From positions 744,001 to 808,000 of the forward strand of contig NZ_CP073766.1 in the NCBI RefSeq assembly GCF_018255755.1: DNA of 64,000 nt, read 5' to 3'. The notes beneath the pieces were generated by a model. It had not been told where the DNA came from and made no database searches. It saw only the letters and a list, made by a program, of their open reading frames with translations. Position numbers and translations under genes: made by a program. Of the stretch, positions 33,816-43,163 are shown piece by piece. Source of the DNA: Chitinophaga sp. HK235 (GTDB lineage: Bacteria > Bacteroidota > Bacteroidia > Chitinophagales > Chitinophagaceae). Positions within the stretch are counted from its first letter, which is position 1. Every line of letters starts with the position of its first letter.

Positions 33816-34511
33816 TTAAAGAAGATTTAATTTATTGTTAAGTGCTGCTTTATAGGTATCAGCCACTGGTATAGCATTTTTTTGTATGATGATATTACCG
33901 TCTTCTATGGCTTCTATTTTATCGAGGGCCACGATATAGGAGCGATGTACCCGCATGAACCTGCTGGATGGTAGTTTTTCCTCCAGGGCTTTCAATGTGG
34001 TGTGTATGGCATGGAACTTCTGGGAGGTATAGAGTTTAACATAATCGCCCATTGCTTCCATAAAGAGGATATCTTCTGTTCTGATTCTTTTGAGGACACC
34101 ATTGTCGCGGATAAAAACAAACTCAGTATCTGACACCTGGATCTCCCGGCTATTGCTGTCAATGATTTCACGGGCTTTTTCGATAGCCTGGATAAAGCGG
34201 GCAGGGGTAACCGGCTTGATCAGATAATCGGCCACATTCAGCTCAAAAGCCTCTACAGCATAGTCTTTGTTGACGGTGGTAAAAATGATGACCGGTCTTT
34301 TTTTGCCCAGATTGCGTGTTAGCTCGAGGCCGCTCATACCCGGCATCTCGATATCCAGCAGCAGGATATCGATTTTTTCTTTCTGGAGAAGATTATAGGC
34401 TTCCATGGCGCTGCTGCATTCACCGGTCACCTGTAGCTGTTCAACATGGCTGGCCAGCTGTTTCATGGCACTACGTGCCAGCTTATTATCATCTACGATC
34501 AGGCAATTCAT
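33816..34511 (-). CDS. LytTR-family response regulator
   Basis: The 231-residue protein has an N-terminal receiver domain (Asp53 in LLLDIEMPGMSG, then IIFTTVNKDYAVEAFELNVADYLIKPV) and a LytTR DNA-binding domain at about 120-231 (FVFIRDNGVLKRIRTEDILFMEAMGDYVKLYT... FMRVHRSYIVALDKIEAIED). It lies 123 bases upstream of the hybrid kinase on the same strand and is divergent from the DUF6660/CzcA operon. Bacteroidota LytTR regulators of this shape usually pair with a LytS-type kinase; here the Hpt of the hybrid kinase is the nearest possible donor. Confidence 0.92.
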   Translation of the reverse strand: MNCLIVDDNKLARSAMKQLASHVEQLQVTGECSSAMEAYNLLQKEKIDILLLDIEMPGMSGLELTRNLGKKRPVIIFTTVNKDYAVEAFELNVADYLIKPVTPARFIQAIEKAREIIDSNSREIQVSDTEFVFIRDNGVLKRIRTEDILFMEAMGDYVKLYTSQKFHAIHTTLKALEEKLPSSRFMRVHRSYIVALDKIEAIEDGNIIIQKNAIPVADTYKAALNNKLNLL

Positions 34512-34601
34512 GCAGCTAATTTAATAACAAATCATAATATACAAACATCACACTCGCAACGAAGATGCAGTTTTTCCTGTACCATTTTATTTTTTAATTT
34601 T

Positions 34602-34609
34602 TACATTTG
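34602..34609 (+). promoter_or_regulatory. Candidate -7 box of the DUF6660/efflux operon
   Basis: TACATTTG fully matches TAnnTTTG. It ends only five bases before the ATG at 34615, so transcription would begin at or near that codon. Confidence 0.4.
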
Positions 34610-34614
34610 CAGAC

Positions 34615-34923
34615 ATGAAATGGTTGATTTACATAATGAGCCTCTATATCCTGGTGTTGTCCTGCATCCCCTGCAACGACGCTCAGGCTGTGGCCATGTA
34701 CAACCATACCGAAGTTACAGCGACTCACGAACATAACCACGAAACGCAGGTGGATTTTTGTTCCCCGTTATGCGTATGCAGTTGTTGCAATGTGCAGGTC
34801 ACTCCAGCCACTTCGGTCATCCTTCCCTACCATATGCACCAGGTGCAGGTACTTTTCCCTGTTTTACCGGTGACACCCCTTCCTTTATCGTCCAACACCA
34901 TCTGGCAGCCGCCCCAGTTGTAA
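34615..34923 (+). CDS. Small Cys/His-rich protein (DUF6660-like), likely metal-linked
   Basis: The 102-residue protein has an N-terminal signal-like helix, then NHTEVTATHEHNHE (four His) and CSPLCVCSCCNVQ (five Cys within ten residues). This is the pattern of the DUF6660 family, which precedes heavy-metal RND pumps in Bacteroidota. The Cys and His suggest copper, zinc or similar metal binding in the periplasm, which is inferred. The next gene, 98 bases on, is CzcA-type. The ATG 34615 gives the longer signal peptide; ATG 34636 is a possible alternative. Confidence 0.75.
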   Translation: MKWLIYIMSLYILVLSCIPCNDAQAVAMYNHTEVTATHEHNHETQVDFCSPLCVCSCCNVQVTPATSVILPYHMHQVQVLFPVLPVTPLPLSSNTIWQPPQL

Positions 34924-35021
34924 TCCTCTCTCTACAGGTGTTTTTGCTATGAGTTGAGGTTATGCCGTTTCCCGGTATAACTACAGCTTAGGTACCTCTT
35001 TTTATTTCATACCAACCCATT

Positions 35022-38000
35022 ATGCTTGATAAGATCATTCGTTTCTCTATCAGAAACAAGCTTATTATCGGGATACTCACGCTCGCTCTGACCGTTTGGG
35101 GTATCTTCTCACTGACACGGCTACCCGTAGATGCGGTGCCCGATATTACGAACAACCAGGTGCAGGTGATTACGCTGTCACCCTCTCTGGCTGCACAGGA
35201 AGTGGAAAGGCTGATTACCTTTCCTATAGAACAAACTATGGCCGTTATTCCGGAGTTGAAGGAAGTGCGCTCTATTTCCCGCTTTGGCTTGTCTGTGGTT
35301 ACTATTGTTTTTCATGATGATGTAGATATTTACTGGGCCCGCCAGCAGGTCAACGAGAAGCTGGGCGAGGCCAAATCCAATATACCACCCGGTATTGGCA
35401 TGCCGGAGATGTCGCCTATCTCCAGTGGCCTGGGTGAAATTTATCAGTACGTGGTACACCCAGCCAAAGGATATGAACAAAAATATGATGCACGGGAACT
35501 ACGTACAATACAGGACTGGTACGTGCGCCGGCAATTGCTCGGAACACCAGGAGTGGCAGAAGTGAATAGCTTCGGTGGCCAGCTTAAACAATACGAAGTG
35601 GCGCTCAATCCTGATAAGTTGCGCAGCTACAACCTCAGTATCGCAGATGTGTTTAATGCGCTGCAGAAGAATAATGAAAATACCGGCGGTGCTTACATCG
35701 ACAAAAAGCCAAACGCTTATTTTATCAGAAGCGAAGGGTTGATCGGCACCATCGCAGATATAGAGCGCATTGTAGTCAGGAACACTCCGAACGGGATGCC
35801 GGTATTGATGCGTGATATCGCCACTGTGCAGATCGGCAGCGCCAACAGATATGGGGCCCTTACCCGTAATGCCGATGGTGAAGCGGTTGGTGGCATTGTG
35901 ATGATGCTGAAAGGAAAAAACTCCAACGAAGTTGTGAAAGCGGTGAAAGCCAGGGTAGACCAGATCCGCAAGACCTTACCGGAAGGAGTGGTGATAGAGC
36001 CATTCCTCGACCGGAGCGAGTTTGTGGGCAGAGCCATTGGCACGGTGGAAAAGAATCTCATAGAGGGAGCGTTGATCGTGATCTTTGTGCTGGTGCTTTT
36101 CCTGGGCAATATCAGAGCCGGTCTTATTGTGGCTTCTGTAATACCACTGGCCATGTTGTTTGCTATTGCTATGATGCATCTGTTTGGTGTATCCGGCAAC
36201 CTGATGAGTCTGGGAGCAATCGACTTCGGCCTGATCGTGGATGGGGCGGTGATCATCGTGGAAGCCACCTTGCACCATCTGGGTACAAGAGTGCAGGGCA
36301 ATAATACTGTACAGCTAAGCCGCGGGGAAATGGATGAGGAAGTATATACCTCTGCTATCCGTATCCGCAGCTCTGCCGCATTCGGAGAGATCATCATCCT
36401 GATTGTTTACCTGCCTATTCTGGCGTTGGTAGGCATTGAAGGCAAGATGTTCCGGCCAATGGCACAAACCGTTTCCTTCGCTATTCTGGGCGCCTTTATC
36501 CTCTCACTGACTTATGTGCCGATGATGTCTGCGCTTTTCCTGAGCCGCAAAATATCCGGTAAGCCTACTATTGCGGACAGTATCATGTCATTCTTTCATC
36601 GTATATACGATCCCGTTATTAAAGGTGCGTTGAAGGTGAAAGCCGTGGTGGCGGGAGCTGCATTGCTGCTCTTTGTAACGGCGTTGATACTGTTCGGCCG
36701 TATGGGCGGAGAGTTTATTCCTACACTCGAAGAAGGTGACTTTGCTGTGGAAACAAGGCTTCTCACCGGTAGTTCTCTGTCGGAGACTATTGACAAAGTG
36801 AGCAAAGCTTCTGACATCCTGCTGAAAAAATTCCCGGAGGTAAAAGAAGTAATTGGTAAAATAGGAGCAGCTGAAATTCCTACGGACCCAATGCCCATGG
36901 AGGCCTGCGACCTGACCATCTTACTAAAACCCAAGAAAGAATGGACCAGCGCTTCGAGTCGTGAAGAACTGGCCAATAAAATGCAGGAAGCCCTGGAAGC
37001 AATACCTGGTGTAGCTTTTGGCTTCTCTCAGCCAATACAGCTTCGTTTCAATGAACTAATTTCAGGTGTACGTCAGGATGTTGGGATTAAGATTTTCGGA
37101 GAAGATCTGACTATACTGGCTTCCCTGGCGCAGAAGGTTGGCGGCATCGTTACCCGCACCGAAGGAGCCCGGGACCTTTATGTAGAGCAGATCGGCGGAC
37201 TGCAGCAGATAGTAGTGTCTATCGACCGTAACCGTATTGCACAATACGGGCTGGACGTGGCAACTGTGAATCAGGCTATCAATACAGCTTTCGCAGGACA
37301 AAGTGCAGGTTTGGTGTATGAAGGAGAGAAACGTTTTGACCTGGTAGTAAGACTGGACAGGCAAAGCCGTAAAGATATCCGGGATGTGCAGGAGCTTTAC
37401 ATCACCACACCTTCCGGGAATCAGGTGCCTTTACAGCAACTGGCTACAGTACAGATGGCTACCGGACCTAACCAGGTACAGCGTGAAGATGCCAAACGTC
37501 GTATCATTGTTGGCTTCAACGTGAGAGGTCGTGATATCGCCAGTGTGGTTAAGGACATAGAAGCCGCTATTGAAAAAGAAGTGAAACTGCCTACCGGTTA
37601 CTTTATCCGCTATGGCGGGCAGTTTGAGAACCTTAAAGAAGCCAATGACCGTTTGTCACTTGCGGTGCCGGCAGCCTTGTTGCTCATCTTTGCATTGCTG
37701 TATTTTACTTTCAGTTCAGTCAAACAATCCCTGCTTATTTTCACTGCTATCCCCATGGCGGCCATTGGTGGCGTATTTGCGCTGTTGCTGAGAGGCATGC
37801 CTTTCAGTATCTCTGCGGGTGTGGGTTTCATCGCCTTGTTTGGCGTGGCTGTGCTCAATGGTATTGTATTGATAGGAGAGTTCAACCGATTAAAAAACGA
37901 CGGACTTACAGACCTTAATGATATTGTATTGAAAGGAACGGCCACACGTTTAAGGCCTGTGTTGATGACGGCCATGGTAGCGTCGCTGGGCTTTTTACCG

Positions 38001-38153
38001 ATGGCGCTGGCTACCAGTGCAGGAGCAGAAGTACAGCGTCCGCTCGCTACTGTGGTGATAGGAGGGCTGGTAACATCCACGCTACTTACACTGCTGGTGT
38101 TGCCCTGCCTGTACATCTATTCTGAAAAATTATTCAAAAAACGTAATTCATGA
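35022..38153 (+). CDS. czcA: Heavy-metal RND efflux pump, CusA/CzcA type
   Basis: The 1043-residue protein has the RND layout: helix 1, a large periplasmic loop (about 35-335), helices 2-6, a helical break, a second large loop and six more helices. The heavy-metal-efflux signature is present in helix 4 (GAIDFGLIVDGAVIIVEA, with the Asp needed for proton transfer). The N-terminal MLDKIIRFSIRNKLIIG is typical. It drives metal ions from the periplasm or cytoplasm to the outside with a TolC-like channel and an adaptor, both encoded next, with a four-base ATGA overlap to the channel gene. Confidence 0.95.
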   Translation: MLDKIIRFSIRNKLIIGILTLALTVWGIFSLTRLPVDAVPDITNNQVQVITLSPSLAAQEVERLITFPIEQTMAVIPELKEVRSISRFGLSVVTIVFHDDVDIYWARQQVNEKLGEAKSNIPPGIGMPEMSPISSGLGEIYQYVVHPAKGYEQKYDARELRTIQDWYVRRQLLGTPGVAEVNSFGGQLKQYEVALNPDKLRSYNLSIADVFNALQKNNENTGGAYIDKKPNAYFIRSEGLIGTIADIERIVVRNTPNGMPVLMRDIATVQIGSANRYGALTRNADGEAVGGIVMMLKGKNSNEVVKAVKARVDQIRKTLPEGVVIEPFLDRSEFVGRAIGTVEKNLIEGALIVIFVLVLFLGNIRAGLIVASVIPLAMLFAIAMMHLFGVSGNLMSLGAIDFGLIVDGAVIIVEATLHHLGTRVQGNNTVQLSRGEMDEEVYTSAIRIRSSAAFGEIIILIVYLPILALVGIEGKMFRPMAQTVSFAILGAFILSLTYVPMMSALFLSRKISGKPTIADSIMSFFHRIYDPVIKGALKVKAVVAGAALLLFVTALILFGRMGGEFIPTLEEGDFAVETRLLTGSSLSETIDKVSKASDILLKKFPEVKEVIGKIGAAEIPTDPMPMEACDLTILLKPKKEWTSASSREELANKMQEALEAIPGVAFGFSQPIQLRFNELISGVRQDVGIKIFGEDLTILASLAQKVGGIVTRTEGARDLYVEQIGGLQQIVVSIDRNRIAQYGLDVATVNQAINTAFAGQSAGLVYEGEKRFDLVVRLDRQSRKDIRDVQELYITTPSGNQVPLQQLATVQMATGPNQVQREDAKRRIIVGFNVRGRDIASVVKDIEAAIEKEVKLPTGYFIRYGGQFENLKEANDRLSLAVPAALLLIFALLYFTFSSVKQSLLIFTAIPMAAIGGVFALLLRGMPFSISAGVGFIALFGVAVLNGIVLIGEFNRLKNDGLTDLNDIVLKGTATRLRPVLMTAMVASLGFLPMALATSAGAEVQRPLATVVIGGLVTSTLLTLLVLPCLYIYSEKLFKKRNS

Positions 38154-39382
38154 ATTTCCGTATAATCATATGCCTGTTATTTCCGATAGCGGCATTTTCC
38201 CAATCCCAGCCGCTGACCATAGACCAGGCGGTGCAACTGGCGGTGGCACAGAACAAGGGGCTACAGTCTACGGCTGCCGCTGTTGCTTTTTATAAAGAGA
38301 TGGCCCGTACCAGTGCAGAGATACCGAAAACACAGCTGTCTATGCAATATGGGCAGAACAACAGCTATGCAAATGATAATAATTTCAATGTATCACAAAT
38401 TATCCCTTTCCCGACACTGTTTGCAGCCAAAAAGCAGTTGAATGAAGCACAGACGGAAAAAGCTGTTTGGCAAAAGGCTGCCACACAGAATGATCTGATC
38501 TTTCAGGTAAAACAGGTGTATGTTCAATTGTTATATCTCCGGGAGCAGCGGACACTGCTGAGGAGCCAGGACAGCTTGTTTACCAGCTTCTCCCGCAGTG
38601 CGGCACTGCGATATAAAACAGGGGAGAGCCGCCTGATTGAGAAAACAGCAGCAGAAGTAAGATTACAGGAAGTCCGTAATCTGTTGCGGCAGAATGAAGC
38701 AGACGAACAGATCTTTCTGGCACGTTTACAGGCGTTGCTGGGGAGCACAACACCGGTGAGCATTGCAGATGCCAGTATTCCGGCTGCTGCCGTGAATGTA
38801 TTGGAAGATTCCATGGCCGTGGCCGACAATCCGCAACTACATTTTGCAAAACAGGATATTGATATTGCCGGCAAACAGAAAAAAGTAATCAGCGCTGGTA
38901 TATTACCAGATCTGACAGTCGGTTATTTTAACCAATCTTTGATTGGTACACCGGTGAATGCATCCGGAGCGCCACTGGCCAGCAGCGGCAACCGCTTCCA
39001 GGGCGTTCAGGTAGGCCTGGCATTACCACTGTGGCTGGGTCCTATGAAAGCCAGGGTGAAAGCAGAAGAAAAACAGCAACAGGCAGCAGGTCTGTTTTAT
39101 GACAACAGCGTTATACAGCTGAAAAGCCAATACCGACAAGCCGTGCAGGAGTTCGTAAAATTGAAGAACAGCCTGGATTATTATTCGGCTACGGCTTTGC
39201 CCAATGCCGACCAGTTACAGCAACAGACCGTCAAATCCTTTGTCCTGGGGGATATCGGCTATGCTGAATATTTTCTGAACCTGGAAAGAGTAATGTCGGT
39301 ACGCCAGGGATATCTGCAAACACGGCACGATATCAAACAGTCTGAATTATATATTGTTTACCTCAGTGGGCATCAACGTTAA
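38150..39382 (+). CDS. czcC: TolC-family outer membrane channel (CzcC type)
   Basis: The 410-residue protein has a signal peptide (cleavage after about residue 18) and TolC-like repeats: an N-terminal LTIDQAVQLAVAQNKGLQS and a second coiled helix pair with VEDSMAVADNPQLHFAKQDIDIAGKQKKV. It overlaps czcA by four bases (ATGA), so translation is coupled. It forms the outer membrane tunnel of the tripartite metal pump. The length and position support CzcC rather than CusC, but metal specificity cannot be read from sequence. Confidence 0.92.
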   Translation: MNFRIIICLLFPIAAFSQSQPLTIDQAVQLAVAQNKGLQSTAAAVAFYKEMARTSAEIPKTQLSMQYGQNNSYANDNNFNVSQIIPFPTLFAAKKQLNEAQTEKAVWQKAATQNDLIFQVKQVYVQLLYLREQRTLLRSQDSLFTSFSRSAALRYKTGESRLIEKTAAEVRLQEVRNLLRQNEADEQIFLARLQALLGSTTPVSIADASIPAAAVNVLEDSMAVADNPQLHFAKQDIDIAGKQKKVISAGILPDLTVGYFNQSLIGTPVNASGAPLASSGNRFQGVQVGLALPLWLGPMKARVKAEEKQQQAAGLFYDNSVIQLKSQYRQAVQEFVKLKNSLDYYSATALPNADQLQQQTVKSFVLGDIGYAEYFLNLERVMSVRQGYLQTRHDIKQSELYIVYLSGHQR

Positions 39383-39394
39383 AACCATCTTCAT

Positions 39395-40579
39395 ATGAAA
39401 CTTAATAAATATCATATATACGCTTCCGTTATACTGTTAATGTCCGGACTGATAATGGCTTCCTGCGGAAGCAAAAAAACAACTGCAGAAAAATCAACGG
39501 AGGAACATGAACACGAAGAAGCTCCCAATACTGTAACGCTGACGAATGAACAGTTTCAAACAGTGGGTATTGTTTTGGGTGCCCCGGAACAACGGGAAAT
39601 CAGCAGTGCCGTGAAGGTGAACGGTTTGCTGGACGTACCTCCGCAGCAAGCAGTAAGCGTGTCCGTACCAATGGGCGGCTTTATCCGGCAAACAAGTATG
39701 CTGCAGGGAATGCCTGTTAAGAAAGGTCAGGTACTGGCTGCGCTGGAAAACATTGACTACATCCAGTTGCAACAGGATTACCTGGACGCCCGAAGTCAGC
39801 TGGAATATGCAGCTACGGAATATACCCGTCAACAGGAGCTTTCCCGCGAAAATGTGAATGCCTTGAAAACCGTGCAGCAGGCAAAGGCTACCTTCGAGTC
39901 TCTGCAGGCAAAGGTGAAAGGTCTCAGGGAAAAGTTATCCCTCATCAATATCAATATTGCAGGGCTGGAAAAAGGTAATATACAGCGGAGTGTAAACGTA
40001 TACGCACCTATCAGCGGTTATGTGACCCAGGTGAATATCAACCTGGGGCAGTTTGTGAATCCGGCAGATATCCTTTTCCGGATTGTGAATACGGAACACC
40101 TGCATGCAGAGCTGACGGTGTTTGAAAAAGATATTCCCCGGCTGAAGATAGGTCAGCCGGTACGTTTTACCCTGGCCAATGAAACAAAGCAGCGTAAAGC
40201 CACCGTGCATCTGATCGGACGGGAAATCAGTCCGGAACGTACTGTCAGGGTACATTGCCATCTGGATGAGGAAGATACCCAGCTCTTGCCTGGTACCTAT
40301 TTGCAGGCAATGATTGAAGCCGGTGCGGGCAACGTACAGGCGTTACCGGAAGCTGCAGTTGTGAATTTTGAAAACAAGGCTTATGTGTTCGTAAAAGAGG
40401 CTCCCGGTAAAGACAGTACCCATCATTTCAAAATGCTGGAAGTTCAGCCAGGCAGTAACGAACAGGGCTATACGGAAGTAAATTTCCCTCAGGGAAATAC
40501 CCCTAAGGAAATTGTAATCAAAGGAGCATACGACCTGCTTGCCAAAATGAAGAACAGCGGCGAAGAACATGGACATTAA
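39395..40579 (+). CDS. czcB: Metal-efflux periplasmic adaptor lipoprotein (CzcB type)
   Basis: The 394-residue protein starts with a lipoprotein signal and Cys24 (LIMASCGSKK). Then comes a His/Glu-rich stretch (EEHEHEEAPN) that may bind metal, the lipoyl-like halves (VPMGGFIRQTSMLQGMPVKKGQVLAAL and VYAPISGYVTQVNINLGQFV) with a coiled hairpin between, then the beta-barrel and membrane-proximal domains. The tail ends EEHGH. Adaptors of this family join CzcA to the TolC-like channel. It lies 12 bases after the channel gene. A 21-bp terminator closes the operon. Confidence 0.93.
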   Translation: MKLNKYHIYASVILLMSGLIMASCGSKKTTAEKSTEEHEHEEAPNTVTLTNEQFQTVGIVLGAPEQREISSAVKVNGLLDVPPQQAVSVSVPMGGFIRQTSMLQGMPVKKGQVLAALENIDYIQLQQDYLDARSQLEYAATEYTRQQELSRENVNALKTVQQAKATFESLQAKVKGLREKLSLININIAGLEKGNIQRSVNVYAPISGYVTQVNINLGQFVNPADILFRIVNTEHLHAELTVFEKDIPRLKIGQPVRFTLANETKQRKATVHLIGREISPERTVRVHCHLDEEDTQLLPGTYLQAMIEAGAGNVQALPEAAVVNFENKAYVFVKEAPGKDSTHHFKMLEVQPGSNEQGYTEVNFPQGNTPKEIVIKGAYDLLAKMKNSGEEHGH

Positions 40580-40593
40580 AACAATTACGATTG

Positions 40594-40640
40594 GGAAAAA
40601 TAAAAGGTGTATCAGGCATTGATACACCTTTTATTTTTCC
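40594..40640 (+). terminator. Strong terminator of the metal-efflux operon
   Basis: A 21-bp perfect stem (40594-40614 with 40620-40640) encloses a five-base loop and contains a T run on its 3' side. It lies 14 bases after the adaptor stop and would also stop transcription from the other strand. Confidence 0.9.
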
Positions 40641-40749
40641 ATCTCCCCAAATATCTTCCTTCACCTCCGCAAGCTGCCCCCAATAGTACCTGAAATATCA
40701 TTGTCCCCCAAGTCAGATCCAATACCTCCGTAGCTGCAGACAACAATTT

Positions 40750-40772
40750 TAGCCCAGGGCTTCAGCCCTGGG
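40750..40772 (-). repeat. REP-like hairpin repeat, copy E
   Basis: In consensus orientation CCCAGGGCT-GA-AGCCCTGGG then CTA on the minus strand. It shares CAATTTTAG before the core with copy B, so the similarity extends beyond the hairpin. No inverted partner lies within 500 bases. Confidence 0.8.
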
Positions 40773-40821
40773 GATATAATTATGAATAATTATATATATT
40801 TGATATTAATAATTAGTGAAA

Positions 40822-42450
40822 ATGAACTATATCAGATCAGTTGTTTTATTTTTCTTTTTTTTCTGTCCGGCAGCCTGCCTTGCACAGGTGCCTATCGTGA
40901 CGCTGGGACCTGCCGTTGAAGAGCCATTGGACGGATGGGACAAACTGATGCAGTTAAAAAATGGTAACACCTGCTGGCTGCACTTCTCCAAAAAGGAAGG
41001 ACTGCGGGTATCTGTATACGATCCTAAACGGGAGCTGATAGCTACAGACTCGGTGGTCAGCAGTTTATGGAACTCCACTGATATTGAATCAACAGAAATA
41101 GACGGTATCTATGAGATAAACGGGCAGCCGGTGGTTTTCCTGCAGCAGCTGGTGAAATATATCCCGGTATTTTTCAGGCTGGTGCTGGACCCGCAAAGCG
41201 GTAAACTGATCAGGGAAGACAGATTGGGAGAATTACCATCGGTACAGCATCGCAGTGTATATGTCCAGGAAAACCTGGCCACACACGATTGTTATGTAGA
41301 GAAAGATCCCAACAGCGATTATTATGCAGTGGCATTTTTCAATGGTACGGAAATACAGCGCAATGACAGTGTCCGTGAGCGTATCCGGGTGCTGCATTTT
41401 TCTCCGTCACATGAGCTGATTCACACCGGATTTTATTATCTGTCCGATTCATCGTATAGCTATTTCAGTTATATCCATATGTCGGTGCAGGGAAAGGAAA
41501 AGGTATATATGGGTACGGTAGGGTTTAATACCAAACGTAAAGGAAGTGAGCCCTGGTCTAAAGTGATTTTTTCCGCTTTATCGCCTGATTCGGCCACCTT
41601 TGCGCATCGTGAACTGGACTATACCGCTAATTACGGAGATGTGAGCGGTTACCTGCAATATGTACCATTAAGGGATGAAGTACGGATGCTGTTGAATGTA
41701 CCTGGTCAGCGTTCTGATGGTAGCAGCGGTATTTTCATGAATACTCTCCTCGCATCCGGTAAGCTGCGTAAACATATACAGTTATCCTTTCCGGAGTTGT
41801 CCAGAAACGCGCAGATCAACCTGGGCTATAAAGACGAGCCATACAAAGGGGCGCCACAGCGTGTGCTAATGGAACCGGATGGTAAATGTACACTGCTGAT
41901 GGAAACCCTGACCCGTTTCAAGCAGGGCAACAATCAGATCAATAAGCTGCATACCAATATGGGAGATGTCGGGATTGCCCTGCTGGACACCGCCGGCCGC
42001 GAAGATGAAACACTGGCGGTAACCAAATACCAGTCTATCACTGGTGTCTGCGAACCTTTTTACCAGCATCGCAGGGCAAAGAGCGAATGGGTATTCCGTA
42101 ATAAGATCGCAGCCTTGAATACCAACACTTATCTGTCTTATGATTATGTGCGTATCCCCAATGCCTCTTTTGTATTGTTTAATGATTACCTGCAATACCT
42201 TGACACAGGTGGTCAGGATAAAGTGAAGAAGCCGCTGAAATATATCAATGACGCTAACTTCGTTTGCTACCGGTTTTATAACGGGAAGATGGAACGGCTT
42301 TTCCTGTTCGGCAATCCTGAAGTCACCAAAGGATATTATTGTATGATGGGTGCTGCAGATTATGACAGCGCAAAGCGTATATACGCTACCGTGATGATCA
42401 GCCGTAAGGGTACTGAAAAGAAAGCCTGTGTGGCCTGGGTACAGTTTTAA
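40822..42450 (+). CDS. Exported protein of unknown function
   Basis: From ATG 40822 the product has 542 residues (a GTG six bases upstream is possible). It starts with a signal peptide (hydrophobic run after NYIRS, cleavage after CLAQ). The mature part is rich in Tyr, Asp and beta-type segments, with no repeats or catalytic motif that I can see; stretches such as YYAVAFFNGTEI and RIRVLHFSPSHELIHTGFYYL suggest a beta-propeller or beta-sandwich fold. I do not recognise a family. It is a single gene between the efflux operon and the convergent endonuclease V. Confidence 0.6.
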   Translation: MNYIRSVVLFFFFFCPAACLAQVPIVTLGPAVEEPLDGWDKLMQLKNGNTCWLHFSKKEGLRVSVYDPKRELIATDSVVSSLWNSTDIESTEIDGIYEINGQPVVFLQQLVKYIPVFFRLVLDPQSGKLIREDRLGELPSVQHRSVYVQENLATHDCYVEKDPNSDYYAVAFFNGTEIQRNDSVRERIRVLHFSPSHELIHTGFYYLSDSSYSYFSYIHMSVQGKEKVYMGTVGFNTKRKGSEPWSKVIFSALSPDSATFAHRELDYTANYGDVSGYLQYVPLRDEVRMLLNVPGQRSDGSSGIFMNTLLASGKLRKHIQLSFPELSRNAQINLGYKDEPYKGAPQRVLMEPDGKCTLLMETLTRFKQGNNQINKLHTNMGDVGIALLDTAGREDETLAVTKYQSITGVCEPFYQHRRAKSEWVFRNKIAALNTNTYLSYDYVRIPNASFVLFNDYLQYLDTGGQDKVKKPLKYINDANFVCYRFYNGKMERLFLFGNPEVTKGYYCMMGAADYDSAKRIYATVMISRKGTEKKACVAWVQF

Positions 42451-42456
42451 CCGTGA

Positions 42457-43146
42457 TTATGCGGGTGTATAGCCCTGAGAGAGTGTACCCAGCCTGAACT
42501 GGTTTACCGCATTGTGTGCGAGCCGGGTGGGCTCTGGCAGCCGGTAGCGCTGTACGCATTGACTGACGAGGTCCAGGCTTCCGGCAACATCAATGAGATG
42601 GCCGGGAGAGATGAAGATAGGTTTTACATTTTGTTTGCTACGATATACGGTACCGATCACTGCTCCCTGTTTATCGGTAAGCGGTGAGTGATCACCTTTT
42701 GCGGGCCCTGGTTCTTCGTATAGGCCAAACAGTTTTTTCTTGGCGCTGCCAATGGTTACCTGGTTGGCCAGCACACCGAAGTGGGAGGCAATGCCCATCC
42801 TGCGGGGATGCGCGATGCCGTGTCCATCTACCACCAGTACATCGGGTTTTTGTGGCAGCTGCTGCCATGCATCCAGCAGGGCGGGCACTTCGCGGAAGGC
42901 GAGGAAACCGGGTACATAGGGAAATGTCACTTCCTTTTTTACAAGACTATATCCTACCGGCTGCATGCTGGGGAAATGCAGCAGTACAATGCCGGCGTAT
43001 ACCGTTGTACTAAATTTATTGAAAGAAATATCTGCCCCGGCCACATATTGTACTTTGCCCTTGAAGGGTGTTGTAATGACTTCTTTACGTAGTTCCTGCT
43101 GCAGCCGGGTAGCTTCCGGTACGCTGAGTTCATTGTAGTTTATCAT
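42457..43146 (-). CDS. nfi: Endonuclease V (deoxyinosine endonuclease)
   Basis: The 229-residue protein is a typical endonuclease V, which cuts the second phosphate 3' to deoxyinosine made by adenine deamination. It has the catalytic Asp in YVAGADISF, the YVPGFLAFREVPALLDAW wedge stretch and DVLVVDGHGIAHPRRMGIASHFGVL, all diagnostic. It lies on the minus strand 17 bases downstream of DUF763 and ends just after the preceding convergent gene. Confidence 0.95.
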   Translation of the reverse strand: MINYNELSVPEATRLQQELRKEVITTPFKGKVQYVAGADISFNKFSTTVYAGIVLLHFPSMQPVGYSLVKKEVTFPYVPGFLAFREVPALLDAWQQLPQKPDVLVVDGHGIAHPRRMGIASHFGVLANQVTIGSAKKKLFGLYEEPGPAKGDHSPLTDKQGAVIGTVYRSKQNVKPIFISPGHLIDVAGSLDLVSQCVQRYRLPEPTRLAHNAVNQFRLGTLSQGYTPA

Positions 43147-43163
43147 AGTTTCCGCTGTTGCTG

